Source: Gemmatimonadales bacterium (GTDB lineage: Bacteria; Gemmatimonadota; Gemmatimonadetes; Gemmatimonadales; GWC2-71-9). From it: DNA of 24,336 nucleotides. The first letter of the stretch is position 1. Every line of letters starts with the position of its first letter. The translations under genes were made by a program, and so were the position numbers. The notes beneath the pieces are model-generated. The model was not told the DNA's origin, did not search any database, and saw nothing but the letters and a program-made list of their open reading frames with translations. Shown in pieces: positions 1 through 7,572 of the stretch. The stretch spans positions 1 through 24,336 of the forward strand of contig JAUVTI010000010.1 in the NCBI GenBank assembly GCA_030601605.1. Direction: 5' to 3'.

Positions 1-323
1 AAGCGTTCGCCGCCTCCAATGGCGGCCTCCAGGACCACGTAGCGTCGCTCGGCGACCCGCAGGCGGCGGTCGTAGACCATGAAGTTGCCGGTCATGCGCG
101 GCTGGATGACGAGCCGGTGGCCGCTCTCGAGCTCCACGACCACGTGCTTGGCGCGCCGGTTCACGGCGCCCACGCGGTTGCGGTGCAGGGTGCGCAGCAG
201 CCGGGGCTTGCTCACCCGGCGCAGCACATCGCTGTGGTGGAGCTTGGGGTTCGTGAAGGTGCGGCCGGTGAGTCTGGGACGGAGGTCGCGAACGATCGTT
301 TCGACCTCAGGCAGCTCCGGCAC
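1..323 (-). CDS. mutM: Formamidopyrimidine-DNA glycosylase, N-terminal part (3' end outside window)
   Basis: MutM/Fpg is a base-excision-repair glycosylase/AP lyase that removes oxidised purines such as 8-oxoguanine. The frame opens at a GTG (321-323) and stays open to the window edge, giving 107 residues. It begins MPELPEVETIVRDL, the family signature: after Met removal Pro is the Schiff-base nucleophile and Glu the second catalytic residue. K59 in RRAKH matches the conserved Lys near position 57, and QPRMTGNFMV matches the family's HLxMTG stretch. The helix-two-turn-helix and C-terminal zinc finger lie beyond base 1. GAGG sits 6 nt before the GTG. The start lies inside the end of purD (17-nt overlap, different frame), so translation is probably coupled. 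Family identification is firm; the rest of the protein cannot be checked. Confidence 0.93.
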   Translation of the reverse strand, partial: MPELPEVETIVRDLRPRLTGRTFTNPKLHHSDVLRRVSKPRLLRTLHRNRVGAVNRRAKHVVVELESGHRLVIQPRMTGNFMVYDRRLRVAERRYVVLEAAIGGGER

Positions 324-1584
324 GCGCTACCTCGCGCCACGCTATGTCGCGGCGGTACTGCCTGCCCTCGAACCGGATCTGCTCGGCCAGCGCGCGGCTC
401 AGCTCGGCGGCCGCGGTGACGTCGCGGCCGAGTCCCGTGGCATTGAGCACCCGGCCACCAGCGGCGTGCAGCTTCCCTGACTCGTCGATCGAGGTGCCGG
501 CGTGGAACAGGATGGTGTCGGCCGGCAGGTCGGCCGGCAGCTCGATCTCCTGGCCCTTGACCGGCGATGCCGGGTAGCCCGGCGTGGCGATCACCGTCGT
601 CACGGCCGCGCGCCTGGCCGGGCATGCGGCCATCGGCGGCCTCCAGGCCTCGCCCGAGCCGATACTCCATAGATGCTCTGCCAGATCGATGTCGGCTGCC
701 GGGAGCACGACCTGCGTCTCAGGGTCCCCGAAGCGGCAGTTGAACTCCAGCGCCCTGGGCGTACCGGCATCGTCCAGCATCAGTCCGGCGTAGAGCACGC
801 CGCGGTAGGGAGCGCCTTCACTTGCCAGCCGGGCGAGCACGGGTGCGATGACCTCCCGGCCCACCCGGTCGAGCAGGGCCTGGTCGGCGATCGACACCGG
901 TGTGTAGGCGCCCATCCCGCCGGTGTTGGGTCCGGTGTCGCCCTCCCCGATCCGCTTGTGGTCCTGGGATGCGGGGAGCAGCATCACCTGTTCGCCGTCG
1001 GTGAGGGCCAGGATCGAGAGCTCCTCGCCGGTGAGGTACTCCTCGACCACGACGGTGTTGCCGGCTTCGCCGAAAGCTCCCCCGAACATCTCCCGCGCCG
1101 CCGCCTCGGCCTGGGCGCGCGTCTCGCACACGATGGCGCCCTTGCCCGCCGCGAGCCCCGACGCCTTCACGACCAGCGGCTCGGCATGCGAGCCGATGTA
1201 GTCGAGCGCGGCCGCCTCGTCCGTGAACGTCTCGCTCTCGGCCGTCGGCACCCCGGCGGCGAACAGCACCTCCTTGGCGTACGCCTTGGAGCCCTCGATG
1301 CGTGCCGCTCTCGCGGTCGGTCCGAACGCGGCATGACCGGCGGCCGCGAGGTCGTCTGCCAGGCCGGCCACGAGCGGCGCCTCGGGCCCGATGACCGTGA
1401 GGTCTATGCCGTGCTCCCTGACCGCTGCGATGATGGCGTCGTGATCGCTTGGGTTGACTGCCAGGTTGGTGCCGAGCTCAGCCGTTCCAGGGTTGCCCGG
1501 CGCGCAGTAGACGGAGGCGGAGCGGGCCAGCGCCCAGCAGAGCGCGTGCTCCCGTCCGCCTCCGCCGACTACGAGTACCTTCAC
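307..1584 (-). CDS. purD: Phosphoribosylamine--glycine ligase (GAR synthetase)
   Basis: Cytosolic enzyme of de novo purine synthesis: joins glycine to 5-phosphoribosylamine with ATP to give GAR. The 425 residues match the usual length. The N-terminal nucleotide-fold motif MKVLVVGGGGREHAL, the ATP-grasp core (KASGLAAGKGA; EEYLTGEELS; GPNTGGMGAYTP; EFNCRFGDPETQ) and the C-terminal domain are all present, so it looks intact. The start is GTG at 1582-1584; its G is the last base of the upstream protease's TAG stop (TAGTG), implying stop-start re-initiation. Its own 3' end overlaps mutM by 17 nt. No other pur genes are present here; the grouping with a protease and a repair gene is not a purine operon. 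Confidence 0.97.
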   Translation of the reverse strand: MKVLVVGGGGREHALCWALARSASVYCAPGNPGTAELGTNLAVNPSDHDAIIAAVREHGIDLTVIGPEAPLVAGLADDLAAAGHAAFGPTARAARIEGSKAYAKEVLFAAGVPTAESETFTDEAAALDYIGSHAEPLVVKASGLAAGKGAIVCETRAQAEAAAREMFGGAFGEAGNTVVVEEYLTGEELSILALTDGEQVMLLPASQDHKRIGEGDTGPNTGGMGAYTPVSIADQALLDRVGREVIAPVLARLASEGAPYRGVLYAGLMLDDAGTPRALEFNCRFGDPETQVVLPAADIDLAEHLWSIGSGEAWRPPMAACPARRAAVTTVIATPGYPASPVKGQEIELPADLPADTILFHAGTSIDESGKLHAAGGRVLNATGLGRDVTAAAELSRALAEQIRFEGRQYRRDIAWREVARAGAA

Positions 1585-2585
1585 TACTTCTTGCCCTTGA
1601 ACGCGTCGGTGAACGCCGACGCCGCCCTCTTCGCGGCCTCGGTCATCTGCGACACGGTCTGCTTGGCCTCGTCGGCGTAGTGCTTGGCGGCCTCACCGAT
1701 GTCGGCGGTGATGGGACGCTCCTTCTCCTCCGCGCCCCTGTGCGTGTACTCCCCGCCGAGCATGCGCTCGTAGAAGCCGTCGTCGATCCAGTTCTGGAGC
1801 TCCGCCGCGCGCAGTGTGTGGAACGGGTGCGTCATGCCGAGCATGTTGAGGATCTTGTAGATGGCGTCCACCGGCCCCCCCATCTCTTCGTACTCGCGAG
1901 CCTGCTCCATGAACGCATCCAGGTTCATCTCGGCCATGTTGCCGCCGCCAGCCAGCTTGAGGAAGACGCGCATGGACGCCACCGGATCCTGGCTCGCCAG
2001 CAGCCCGGCCCGGTCCGAAGACAGTTCGCTCTTTCGGTACCACTCGAGCAGCGCGAGCTTGATCGGCAGCAGTACGATGCCGGCCAGGAACGGCAGGTTC
2101 TGGAACCCGAGCGTGAGGATGAGGATCGTCACAGTGCGGTACAGAGCGTGCCCGCTCATCACGTGGCCCAGCTCGTGTCCCAGCAGGACGCGAAGCTCGT
2201 CGTCGTCCAGCAGGCTCGCGGCCCCCGAATTGATGACTATGAACGGGTGCTCCACGCCGAACGCGCCGGCGTTCACGATGGGCGTCTGGGTGACGTAGAG
2301 CTCCGGCTGTTCCTGCCAGTCCATCGTCGTGCACACCTCGGTCATCAGGGTGTGCAGCTTGGGGAACTGCTTGGGGCCCACGCGCACAGCGTTGGCCTGG
2401 AAGATGAGCCGGATGCCGCGCTCACCGAAGAACCCCATGATCTTCTTCACGGCCTCGTTGAAGCCGGGCACCGCTCGGACTGCCTGAAGCGCCGCCCGGT
2501 CGGCGGGGTGCTCCCAGCTCACCGCGGAGATCTCCGTGAGCACCTTTCGCGAGCGTGATGTGGGGACGCCTGTACCTTCTGTCAT
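1584..2585 (-). CDS. M48-family membrane zinc metalloprotease (HtpX/YcaL-like)
   Basis: Predicted zinc endopeptidase, 333 residues. HELGH at residues 137-141 supplies two zinc ligands and the catalytic Glu, and E187 in SELSSDRAG is the third ligand with the family's downstream Asp. A hydrophobic stretch at about 151-181 between the two motifs is a likely membrane segment, as in HtpX-type proteases, although the N-terminal hydrophobic helices of true HtpX are missing. The last 45 residues are an Ala/Lys/Glu-rich amphipathic helix with no recognised domain. The ATG at 2583-2585 is preceded by GGAGG at good spacing. It is the first gene of the protease-purD-mutM group. Substrate unknown; membrane or cell-envelope protein quality control is the usual inference for the family. 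Confidence 0.9.
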   Translation of the reverse strand: MTEGTGVPTSRSRKVLTEISAVSWEHPADRAALQAVRAVPGFNEAVKKIMGFFGERGIRLIFQANAVRVGPKQFPKLHTLMTEVCTTMDWQEQPELYVTQTPIVNAGAFGVEHPFIVINSGAASLLDDDELRVLLGHELGHVMSGHALYRTVTILILTLGFQNLPFLAGIVLLPIKLALLEWYRKSELSSDRAGLLASQDPVASMRVFLKLAGGGNMAEMNLDAFMEQAREYEEMGGPVDAIYKILNMLGMTHPFHTLRAAELQNWIDDGFYERMLGGEYTHRGAEEKERPITADIGEAAKHYADEAKQTVSQMTEAAKRAASAFTDAFKGKK

Positions 2586-2672
2586 TGCTGCCTCCAGAAT
2601 CTGCGCGTTACCGGCGGGTCTCGTCGATCGCTAACCGTACGCACGCCGGTTGGAGCAGTTTCACAACAAGCG
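2586..2672. other. Intergenic gap between two minus-strand genes
   Basis: The 87 bases separate the stop of the PLP-enzyme gene from the protease start. They contain the protease Shine-Dalgarno (GGAGG on the minus strand). They also hold a perfect but widely spaced inverted repeat (ACCGGCG at about 2610, CGCCGGT at about 2645) and a short AACCG/CGGTT hairpin. Neither is followed by a T run, so no terminator is called; a promoter for the protease operon probably lies here but no clear -35/-10 pair is visible. Confidence 0.4.
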
Positions 2673-3854
2673 CTACGCTGCACCGGTTGCCTGCAGCGCC
2701 TGCTCGAGGTCCGCGATCAGGTCCTCTGTGTCCTCGATGCCCACGGAGAGCCGGATCAGGCCGTCGCTGAGTCCCATCTCCTCACGCATCGCCTTGGGCA
2801 CCGACGCGTGGGTCATCGAGGCCGGGTGTCCGATCAGGCTCTCCACGCCGCCCAGCGACTCTGCCAGGGCGAAGAGCCTGGTTCCGTTTGCCACGGCCCG
2901 GGCACGCTCCAGCGAGCCGAGCTCGAGCGAGATCATCCCTCCGAACCCGCTCATCTGGCGGCACGCGAGCTCGTGTTGGGGGTGGTCCGGCAGCCCGGGG
3001 TAGTAGACCCTCTCCACCTTGGGGTGCTCGGCGGCCCACTGCGCGATCACGCGGCCCGAGCGGTCGTGCTGCGCCATCCTGACGGGGAGCGTCTTGATCC
3101 CCCGCAGCGTGAGCCAGCAGTCCAGCGGGCCCGGCACCGCTCCGGCGGCGTTTTGGATGAACCCCAGCTGCTCCGCCAGGTCGTCGCTGGTCGTGAGCAC
3201 GGCGCCCCCCACGACGTCGCTGTGTCCGTTGATGTACTTCGTGGTCGAGTGCACCACGACTTCGGCTCCCAGCTCGATGGGGCGCTGCAGGACCGGCGTC
3301 GCGAACGTGTTGTCCACTACCAGCACCACGTCGCGGGCGCGGCACAGCTCGGCTGCCGCCCGGATGTCGGTGAGGCGCATCATGGGGTTCGTGGGGGTCT
3401 CCACGAACACCATCTTCGTACGCTCGGTGAGCGCCGCCTCGACGTTACCGATGTCCCGGGTGTCCACGAACGAGAAGTCGAGCCCGAACCGCTCCAACAC
3501 CATCGTCATGATGCGGTGCGTGCCGCCGTACACGTTGTCGCCGCAGATCACGTGGTCCCCGGAAGAGAGCAGCCTCAGCACCGCATCGGTCGCCGCCATC
3601 CCCGACGCAAAGGCGAAGCCGTGCGTCGCCCCTTCGAGCGCGGCCAGGTTGCGCTCCAGCGCGTCGCGCGTCGGATTGCGCGTCCGGGCGTACTCGAAGC
3701 CCTTGTGCTCGCCGAGCGCGGGCTGCTGGTACGTGGAGGTCTGGTAGATGGGGGTCATGATGGCGCCCGCGGGGTCCTCTTCGGGGCGCTGCCCGGCGTG
3801 TACGGCGCGCGTGGCGAGTCGGGTATCGAGGTCCTCGGGGAGTACGCGGGTCAT
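2673..3854 (-). CDS. Cystathionine gamma-synthase / gamma-lyase family PLP enzyme
   Basis: Fold-type I PLP enzyme of the Cys/Met metabolism family, 393 residues, full length for the family. Visible landmarks: FEYARTRNPT (Y55 and R57 contact the PLP phosphate of the neighbouring subunit), ASGMAA at 83-88, Y109 stacking on the cofactor (NVYGG), D181 hydrogen-bonding the pyridine nitrogen (VDNTF), and K206 in HSTTKYINGHSD as the internal aldimine lysine. Such enzymes act in trans-sulfuration (O-acyl-homoserine plus cysteine to cystathionine, or its cleavage to cysteine). Synthase, gamma-lyase and methionine gamma-lyase cannot be separated from motifs alone, and no met or cys neighbours help. The ATG at 3854 has only weak Shine-Dalgarno complementarity. 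Transcribed divergently from glmM. Confidence 0.92.
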   Translation of the reverse strand: MTRVLPEDLDTRLATRAVHAGQRPEEDPAGAIMTPIYQTSTYQQPALGEHKGFEYARTRNPTRDALERNLAALEGATHGFAFASGMAATDAVLRLLSSGDHVICGDNVYGGTHRIMTMVLERFGLDFSFVDTRDIGNVEAALTERTKMVFVETPTNPMMRLTDIRAAAELCRARDVVLVVDNTFATPVLQRPIELGAEVVVHSTTKYINGHSDVVGGAVLTTSDDLAEQLGFIQNAAGAVPGPLDCWLTLRGIKTLPVRMAQHDRSGRVIAQWAAEHPKVERVYYPGLPDHPQHELACRQMSGFGGMISLELGSLERARAVANGTRLFALAESLGGVESLIGHPASMTHASVPKAMREEMGLSDGLIRLSVGIEDTEDLIADLEQALQATGAA

Positions 3855-3866
3855 GGGCGGAACCTA
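3855..3866 (-). promoter_or_regulatory. Possible leaderless-type -10 element of the PLP-enzyme gene
   Basis: On the minus strand the start region reads TAGGTTCCGCCCATG. TAGGTT fits the -10 pattern TANNNT and ends 6 nt before the ATG, which would put transcription initiation at or next to the start codon. No good -35 is visible. The competing reading is a weak AGGT Shine-Dalgarno 7 nt from the ATG. Confidence 0.35.
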
Positions 3867-3926
3867 TACCGGGCGGCGCGGCCGGGGCAACCGGCCACGG
3901 GCGCTCGGATACGGCCGGTTTCCTAT

Positions 3927-3938
3927 TAGGTTTGTCCC
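3927..3938 (+). promoter_or_regulatory. Possible leaderless-type -10 element of glmM
   Basis: The plus-strand start region reads TAGGTTTGTCCCATG, nearly the mirror image of the divergent gene's start region: the same TAGGTT, the same 6-nt gap and the same CCC before ATG. It can be read as a TANNNT -10 box giving a leaderless message, or as a weak AGGT Shine-Dalgarno 7 nt from the ATG. Confidence 0.35.
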
Positions 3939-5294
3939 ATGAGCGGGACCCTCATGCGGAGCATCTCGGGCGTGCGGGGGATCGTTGGGAGCGATCTCAC
4001 GGCGGAAGTCGTCGCCCACTACGCAGCGGCGTTCGGACGGTTGGTGACGACGGACGAGCGACGGGCGATCGTGCTGGCCCGTGACTCACGCGAGTCCGGA
4101 CCGGAGTTCGCCGCCGCGGCCCGCGCGGCACTGATCGCAGCCGGCGTGGATGTCGTGGACGGAGGGATGATCCCCACGCCCACCGCGCAGCTCGCGGTGG
4201 AGCATCACCGCGCCGCCGGTGGGATCATCATCACGGCGAGCCACAACCCGGTCGAGTGGAACGCGCTCAAGTTCGTGGGCCCGGACGGGCTGTTCCTGGA
4301 TCGGGAGAGCGCCGACGAGCTGTTCCGCCTGGTGGATGCCGACGAAGCCCACGACGAGGACGAACGAGCCGGCATCGTAACCACCGACGAGAACGCGATC
4401 GGGCGGCATCTGGATGCGGTGCTCGCGCTTCCATTCGTGGACGCCGCGAGAATTCGGGATCGAGGGTTCACCGTTGCGCTGGACTGCGTGCGCGGCGTCG
4501 GGGGCGTGATCATGCCACAGCTGCTCGAGCGGCTCGGCTGCGAGGTCGTGGGGATCGACCTGGAGCCGGACGGACGATTCCCCCGGGCGCCAGAGCCTGT
4601 GCCGGCCAACCTCACCGGCCTGTCGGAGAGAGTTCGCAAGAGTGGTGCCGACGTCGGCATGGCGGTGGATCCCGACGGGGACCGCATGGCCCTGGTGGAC
4701 GCGGGCGGCACTGCGATCGGCGAGGACTACACGCTGGCGTTTGGTGTGCGGGCGGTGCTCGAACAGCGGGCGGGACCGGTGGTGGTGAACCTTTCGACCT
4801 CGCTCGTGGTAGATGACGTCGCGCGCGAGTTCGGAGCGGAGCTGCACCGCGCGCCGGTCGGCGAGGCCAATGTGGCGCACGCCATGCGGCGCGTGGGCGC
4901 GGTGGTGGGCGGCGAGGGAAACGGCGGCGTGATGCTGCCCGACCTCCACCTCGGCCGCGACGCTCCGCTGGCGGCGGCGCTCGTGCTGGAGCTGCTGGCG
5001 CGCGGCGGCCGGACGGTGAGGGGGTTGGTGGACGGCGCCCCGCGTTATACCATCGTCAAGGCGAAGGCGCCGCGCGGCGGCGATCTGGATGCCGTGTACG
5101 CGGCCCTCCAGCGCGAGCTGGCCGGGGCCGAGCTGGACACGCAGGACGGGCTCAGGCTGTCCTGGCCCGACCGGTGGCTGCATGTTCGACCCTCGGGAAC
5201 CGAGCCCATCGTGCGCCTCATTGCCGAGGCGCCAACGGCGGAGGCTGCGGAGGGCCTCGTAGCCGCCGGCAAGACGGGGTTGTCAGGAGAGTAG
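3939..5294 (+). CDS. glmM: Phosphoglucosamine mutase (alpha-D-phosphohexomutase family)
   Basis: Interconverts glucosamine-6-phosphate and glucosamine-1-phosphate, feeding UDP-GlcNAc, peptidoglycan and lipopolysaccharide synthesis. The 451 residues carry all four family loops: phosphoserine loop TASHNP (S101), metal loop DPDGDR (D244, D246, D248), sugar loop GGEGNGG (324-330) and phosphate-binding loop RPSGTEP (417-423). The sugar loop has GEGNGG where classical bacterial GlmM has GEQSGH; that variant is common in the phosphomannomutase/phosphoglucomutase branch. The GlmM role rests mainly on glmS being the next gene, only 6 nt downstream. The first ATG (3939) is chosen; a second in-frame ATG lies at 3954, but the first fits the conserved spacing seen upstream. 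Confidence 0.88.
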   Translation: MSGTLMRSISGVRGIVGSDLTAEVVAHYAAAFGRLVTTDERRAIVLARDSRESGPEFAAAARAALIAAGVDVVDGGMIPTPTAQLAVEHHRAAGGIIITASHNPVEWNALKFVGPDGLFLDRESADELFRLVDADEAHDEDERAGIVTTDENAIGRHLDAVLALPFVDAARIRDRGFTVALDCVRGVGGVIMPQLLERLGCEVVGIDLEPDGRFPRAPEPVPANLTGLSERVRKSGADVGMAVDPDGDRMALVDAGGTAIGEDYTLAFGVRAVLEQRAGPVVVNLSTSLVVDDVAREFGAELHRAPVGEANVAHAMRRVGAVVGGEGNGGVMLPDLHLGRDAPLAAALVLELLARGGRTVRGLVDGAPRYTIVKAKAPRGGDLDAVYAALQRELAGAELDTQDGLRLSWPDRWLHVRPSGTEPIVRLIAEAPTAEAAEGLVAAGKTGLSGE

Positions 5295-5300
5295 CGGCTC

Positions 5301-7127
5301 ATGTGCGGAATCGTCGGATACATAGGAAAGCGTGAAGCAGCGCCCCTGCTGCTGGACGGCGTTCAGCGGCTGGAGTACCGCGGCTACGACTCGGCCGGCC
5401 TGGCCATCGTGGAAGACACGGGCCTGGTCGTGGAGAAGGTGGCCGGGCGAATCGTGGACCTGCGCACGCACCTTGGCGAGCGGCTTCCGAGCGGAAGCCT
5501 GGGCCTGGCGCACACGCGGTGGGCCACGCACGGGGTTCCGAACGACGCGAACGCCCATCCTCACATCGATTGCGGCGGCACGATCGCGCTGGTTCACAAC
5601 GGGATCATCGAGAACGCCAGGGCGCTGAGGAAGTGGCTCACCGAGAAGGGTCACAAGTTCCGCTCCGACACCGATACCGAGGTGCTGGCCCACCTGATAG
5701 AGCACTTCATGAACGGCTCGCTGGTCGAGGCGGTCGGGACGGCCCTGCGCGAAGTCGAGGGCGCCTACGGCATTGCGGTCATCTCGACGGCCGAGCCGGA
5801 TACGCTCATTGCGGCGCGCAACGGATCGCCCCTGCTGCTGGGCCTGGGTGAGGGGGAGCACTTCGTGGCCTCGGACGCCGCGGCTGTGTTGGAGCACACC
5901 CGGAACGTCGTGTACATGGACGACGGCGAGATCGCGGTCGTGGGGCGCGACGGCTACGACATCATGGACCTGCAGGCGACCCACGTGGAGAAGCTCGTCA
6001 CCACGCTGGAGTGGGACCTCGCCAAGATCGAGCGCGGTGGGCACCAGCACTTCATGCTGAAGGAGATCATGGAGCAGCCGGACAGCATCCGGGACACGCT
6101 CCGCGGCCATCTGCTGGAGGACGAGGGCACGGCCAAGCTCTCCGGGATCAACATGGAGGACGACGAGCTCCTCGCGATAGACCGCGTGGTGCTCACCGCG
6201 TGCGGCACGTCGTGGCACGCCGCGCTCATCGGCGAGTACATGCTGGAGGAGCTGGCTCGGATCCCGGCCGAAGTGGAGTACGCCTCGGAGTTCCGTTACC
6301 GCAATCCCACCGTGGACGAGCGCACGCTGGTCATCGCCATCTCACAGAGCGGTGAGACGGCCGACACCCTGGCGGCGATCCGCGAGGCCAAGCAGCGGGG
6401 CGCGCGCACTCTGGGCATCGTGAACGTGGTTGGGAGCTCCATCGCCCGGGAGGTGGACGGGGGCACTTACCTCCACGCGGGTCCGGAGATCGGGGTCGCG
6501 AGCACCAAGGCGTTCACCGGCCAGGTGGTGGCTCTCGCGCTGCTGACGCTGCGAATCGGACGGCTGCGCTCACTGTCTGTGCTGCAGGGTCGCGAGATCG
6601 TGAAGGCGCTCGCCGCGCTGCCGGACCAGGTCGCAGAGGTGCTGTCGCGGTCGCAGCAGGTGCAACGGGTGGCGGAGACATTCATGCGGGCGCAGAACGC
6701 GCTCTACCTGGGCCGCGGCTACAACTTCCCTGTGGCGTTGGAGGGGGCGCTCAAGCTCAAGGAGATCTCCTACATCCACGCCGAGGGCTACCCCGCGGCG
6801 GAGATGAAGCACGGGCCCATCGCGCTGATCGACGACATGATGCCCGTGGTGTTCATCGCCCCGAAGGATGCGGTGTACCAGAAGATCGTGTCCAATATCG
6901 AGGAGGTTAAGGCGCGCCGGGGCCGGGTGCTTGCGGTGGTGACCGAGGGCGATGAGCAGATCACCGAGATCGCCGACTACGTGATCACCATTCCGGAGAC
7001 GATCGACTCGCTGACGCCCGTGCTGAGCGTGCTGCCGCTGCAGCTGTTCGCGTATTACACAGCAGTGCGGCGCGGCTGCGATGTGGACCAGCCGCGGAAC
7101 CTGGCGAAGTCGGTGACGGTGGAGTGA
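5301..7127 (+). CDS. glmS: Glutamine--fructose-6-phosphate aminotransferase (isomerising)
   Basis: Converts fructose-6-phosphate and glutamine to glucosamine-6-phosphate and glutamate, the committed step of amino-sugar synthesis. 608 residues, the normal length. The N-terminal class II glutamine amidotransferase starts MCGIVGYIG, with Cys2 becoming the nucleophile after Met removal; the TRWATHG and HNGIIEN motifs follow. Two SIS isomerase domains contain CGTSWHAALIGEYML and the catalytic-loop region EGYPAAEMKHGPIAL. The C terminus RNLAKSVTVE is the family signature that closes over the sugar site. It lies 6 nt after glmM, with GGAGA before the ATG. No glmS ribozyme-like leader fits in that gap, so expression probably follows the glmM promoter. 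Confidence 0.97.
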   Translation: MCGIVGYIGKREAAPLLLDGVQRLEYRGYDSAGLAIVEDTGLVVEKVAGRIVDLRTHLGERLPSGSLGLAHTRWATHGVPNDANAHPHIDCGGTIALVHNGIIENARALRKWLTEKGHKFRSDTDTEVLAHLIEHFMNGSLVEAVGTALREVEGAYGIAVISTAEPDTLIAARNGSPLLLGLGEGEHFVASDAAAVLEHTRNVVYMDDGEIAVVGRDGYDIMDLQATHVEKLVTTLEWDLAKIERGGHQHFMLKEIMEQPDSIRDTLRGHLLEDEGTAKLSGINMEDDELLAIDRVVLTACGTSWHAALIGEYMLEELARIPAEVEYASEFRYRNPTVDERTLVIAISQSGETADTLAAIREAKQRGARTLGIVNVVGSSIAREVDGGTYLHAGPEIGVASTKAFTGQVVALALLTLRIGRLRSLSVLQGREIVKALAALPDQVAEVLSRSQQVQRVAETFMRAQNALYLGRGYNFPVALEGALKLKEISYIHAEGYPAAEMKHGPIALIDDMMPVVFIAPKDAVYQKIVSNIEEVKARRGRVLAVVTEGDEQITEIADYVITIPETIDSLTPVLSVLPLQLFAYYTAVRRGCDVDQPRNLAKSVTVE

Positions 7128-7134
7128 ACCGGAC

Positions 7135-7572
7135 ATGAGAGTCGTTCTCCAACGCGTGAGCAGCGCGTCTGTGAGCATCGAGGGCCGCGTCGCCGGATCG
7201 ATCGGGCGCGGCTTTCTGGTGCTGGTGGGTTTCACCGCCGGCGACGGCGGCGAGGACGTCGAGTGGATGGCCGACAAGATCGCGGGGCTCAGGCTCTTCT
7301 CGGACGACGAGGGCAAGATGAACCTCAGCCTGACGGATGTGGACGGTGCCGTCCTGGTGGTTTCGCAGTTCACTCTGTACGCCGACGCGCGCAAGGGGCG
7401 CAGGCCGTCGTTCGTGGACGCCGCGCCACCCGAGCAGGCGGTCCCCCTCTACCAGAGCTTCGTCGGCGCTCTCGGCGCGCGCGGCCTGCCGGTGGAGACC
7501 GGCGAGTTCGGCGCGCTGATGGCCGTCGAGCTGGTGAACGACGGACCGGTCACGCTGATCCTCGAGCGATGA
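7135..7572 (+). CDS. dtd: D-aminoacyl-tRNA deacylase
   Basis: Hydrolyses D-amino acids (and glycine mis-charged on tRNA-Ala) from tRNA, a chirality proofreading step in translation. The 145 residues match the usual 145-150. It starts MRVVLQRVSSASV and carries both active-site motifs: SQFTLYAD (77-84) and NDGPVT (135-140), whose Gly-cisPro pair G137-P138 provides the chiral selectivity. It begins 7 nt after glmS, and its TGA stop overlaps the ATG of maf (ATGA), so the two are very likely translated together. No anomalies. Confidence 0.96.
   Translation: MRVVLQRVSSASVSIEGRVAGSIGRGFLVLVGFTAGDGGEDVEWMADKIAGLRLFSDDEGKMNLSLTDVDGAVLVVSQFTLYADARKGRRPSFVDAAPPEQAVPLYQSFVGALGARGLPVETGEFGALMAVELVNDGPVTLILER

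Noticed and set aside
2610..2651. ACCGGCG/CGCCGGT inverted repeat as a terminator
   Set aside because: About 29 nt between the arms and no T run on either side; not a convincing hairpin.
2808..3929. 373-codon plus-strand frame opposite the PLP enzyme
   Set aside because: Shadow of the strongly conserved PLP enzyme on the other strand; composition is not protein-like.
5295..5300. glmS ribozyme-type riboswitch upstream of glmS
   Set aside because: Only 6 nt separate glmM and glmS, so there is no leader to hold one.
7263..7568. Upstream extension of the maf frame
   Set aside because: It overlaps dtd almost completely, is Arg/Gly-rich, and the Maf N-terminal motif starts exactly at ATG 7569.
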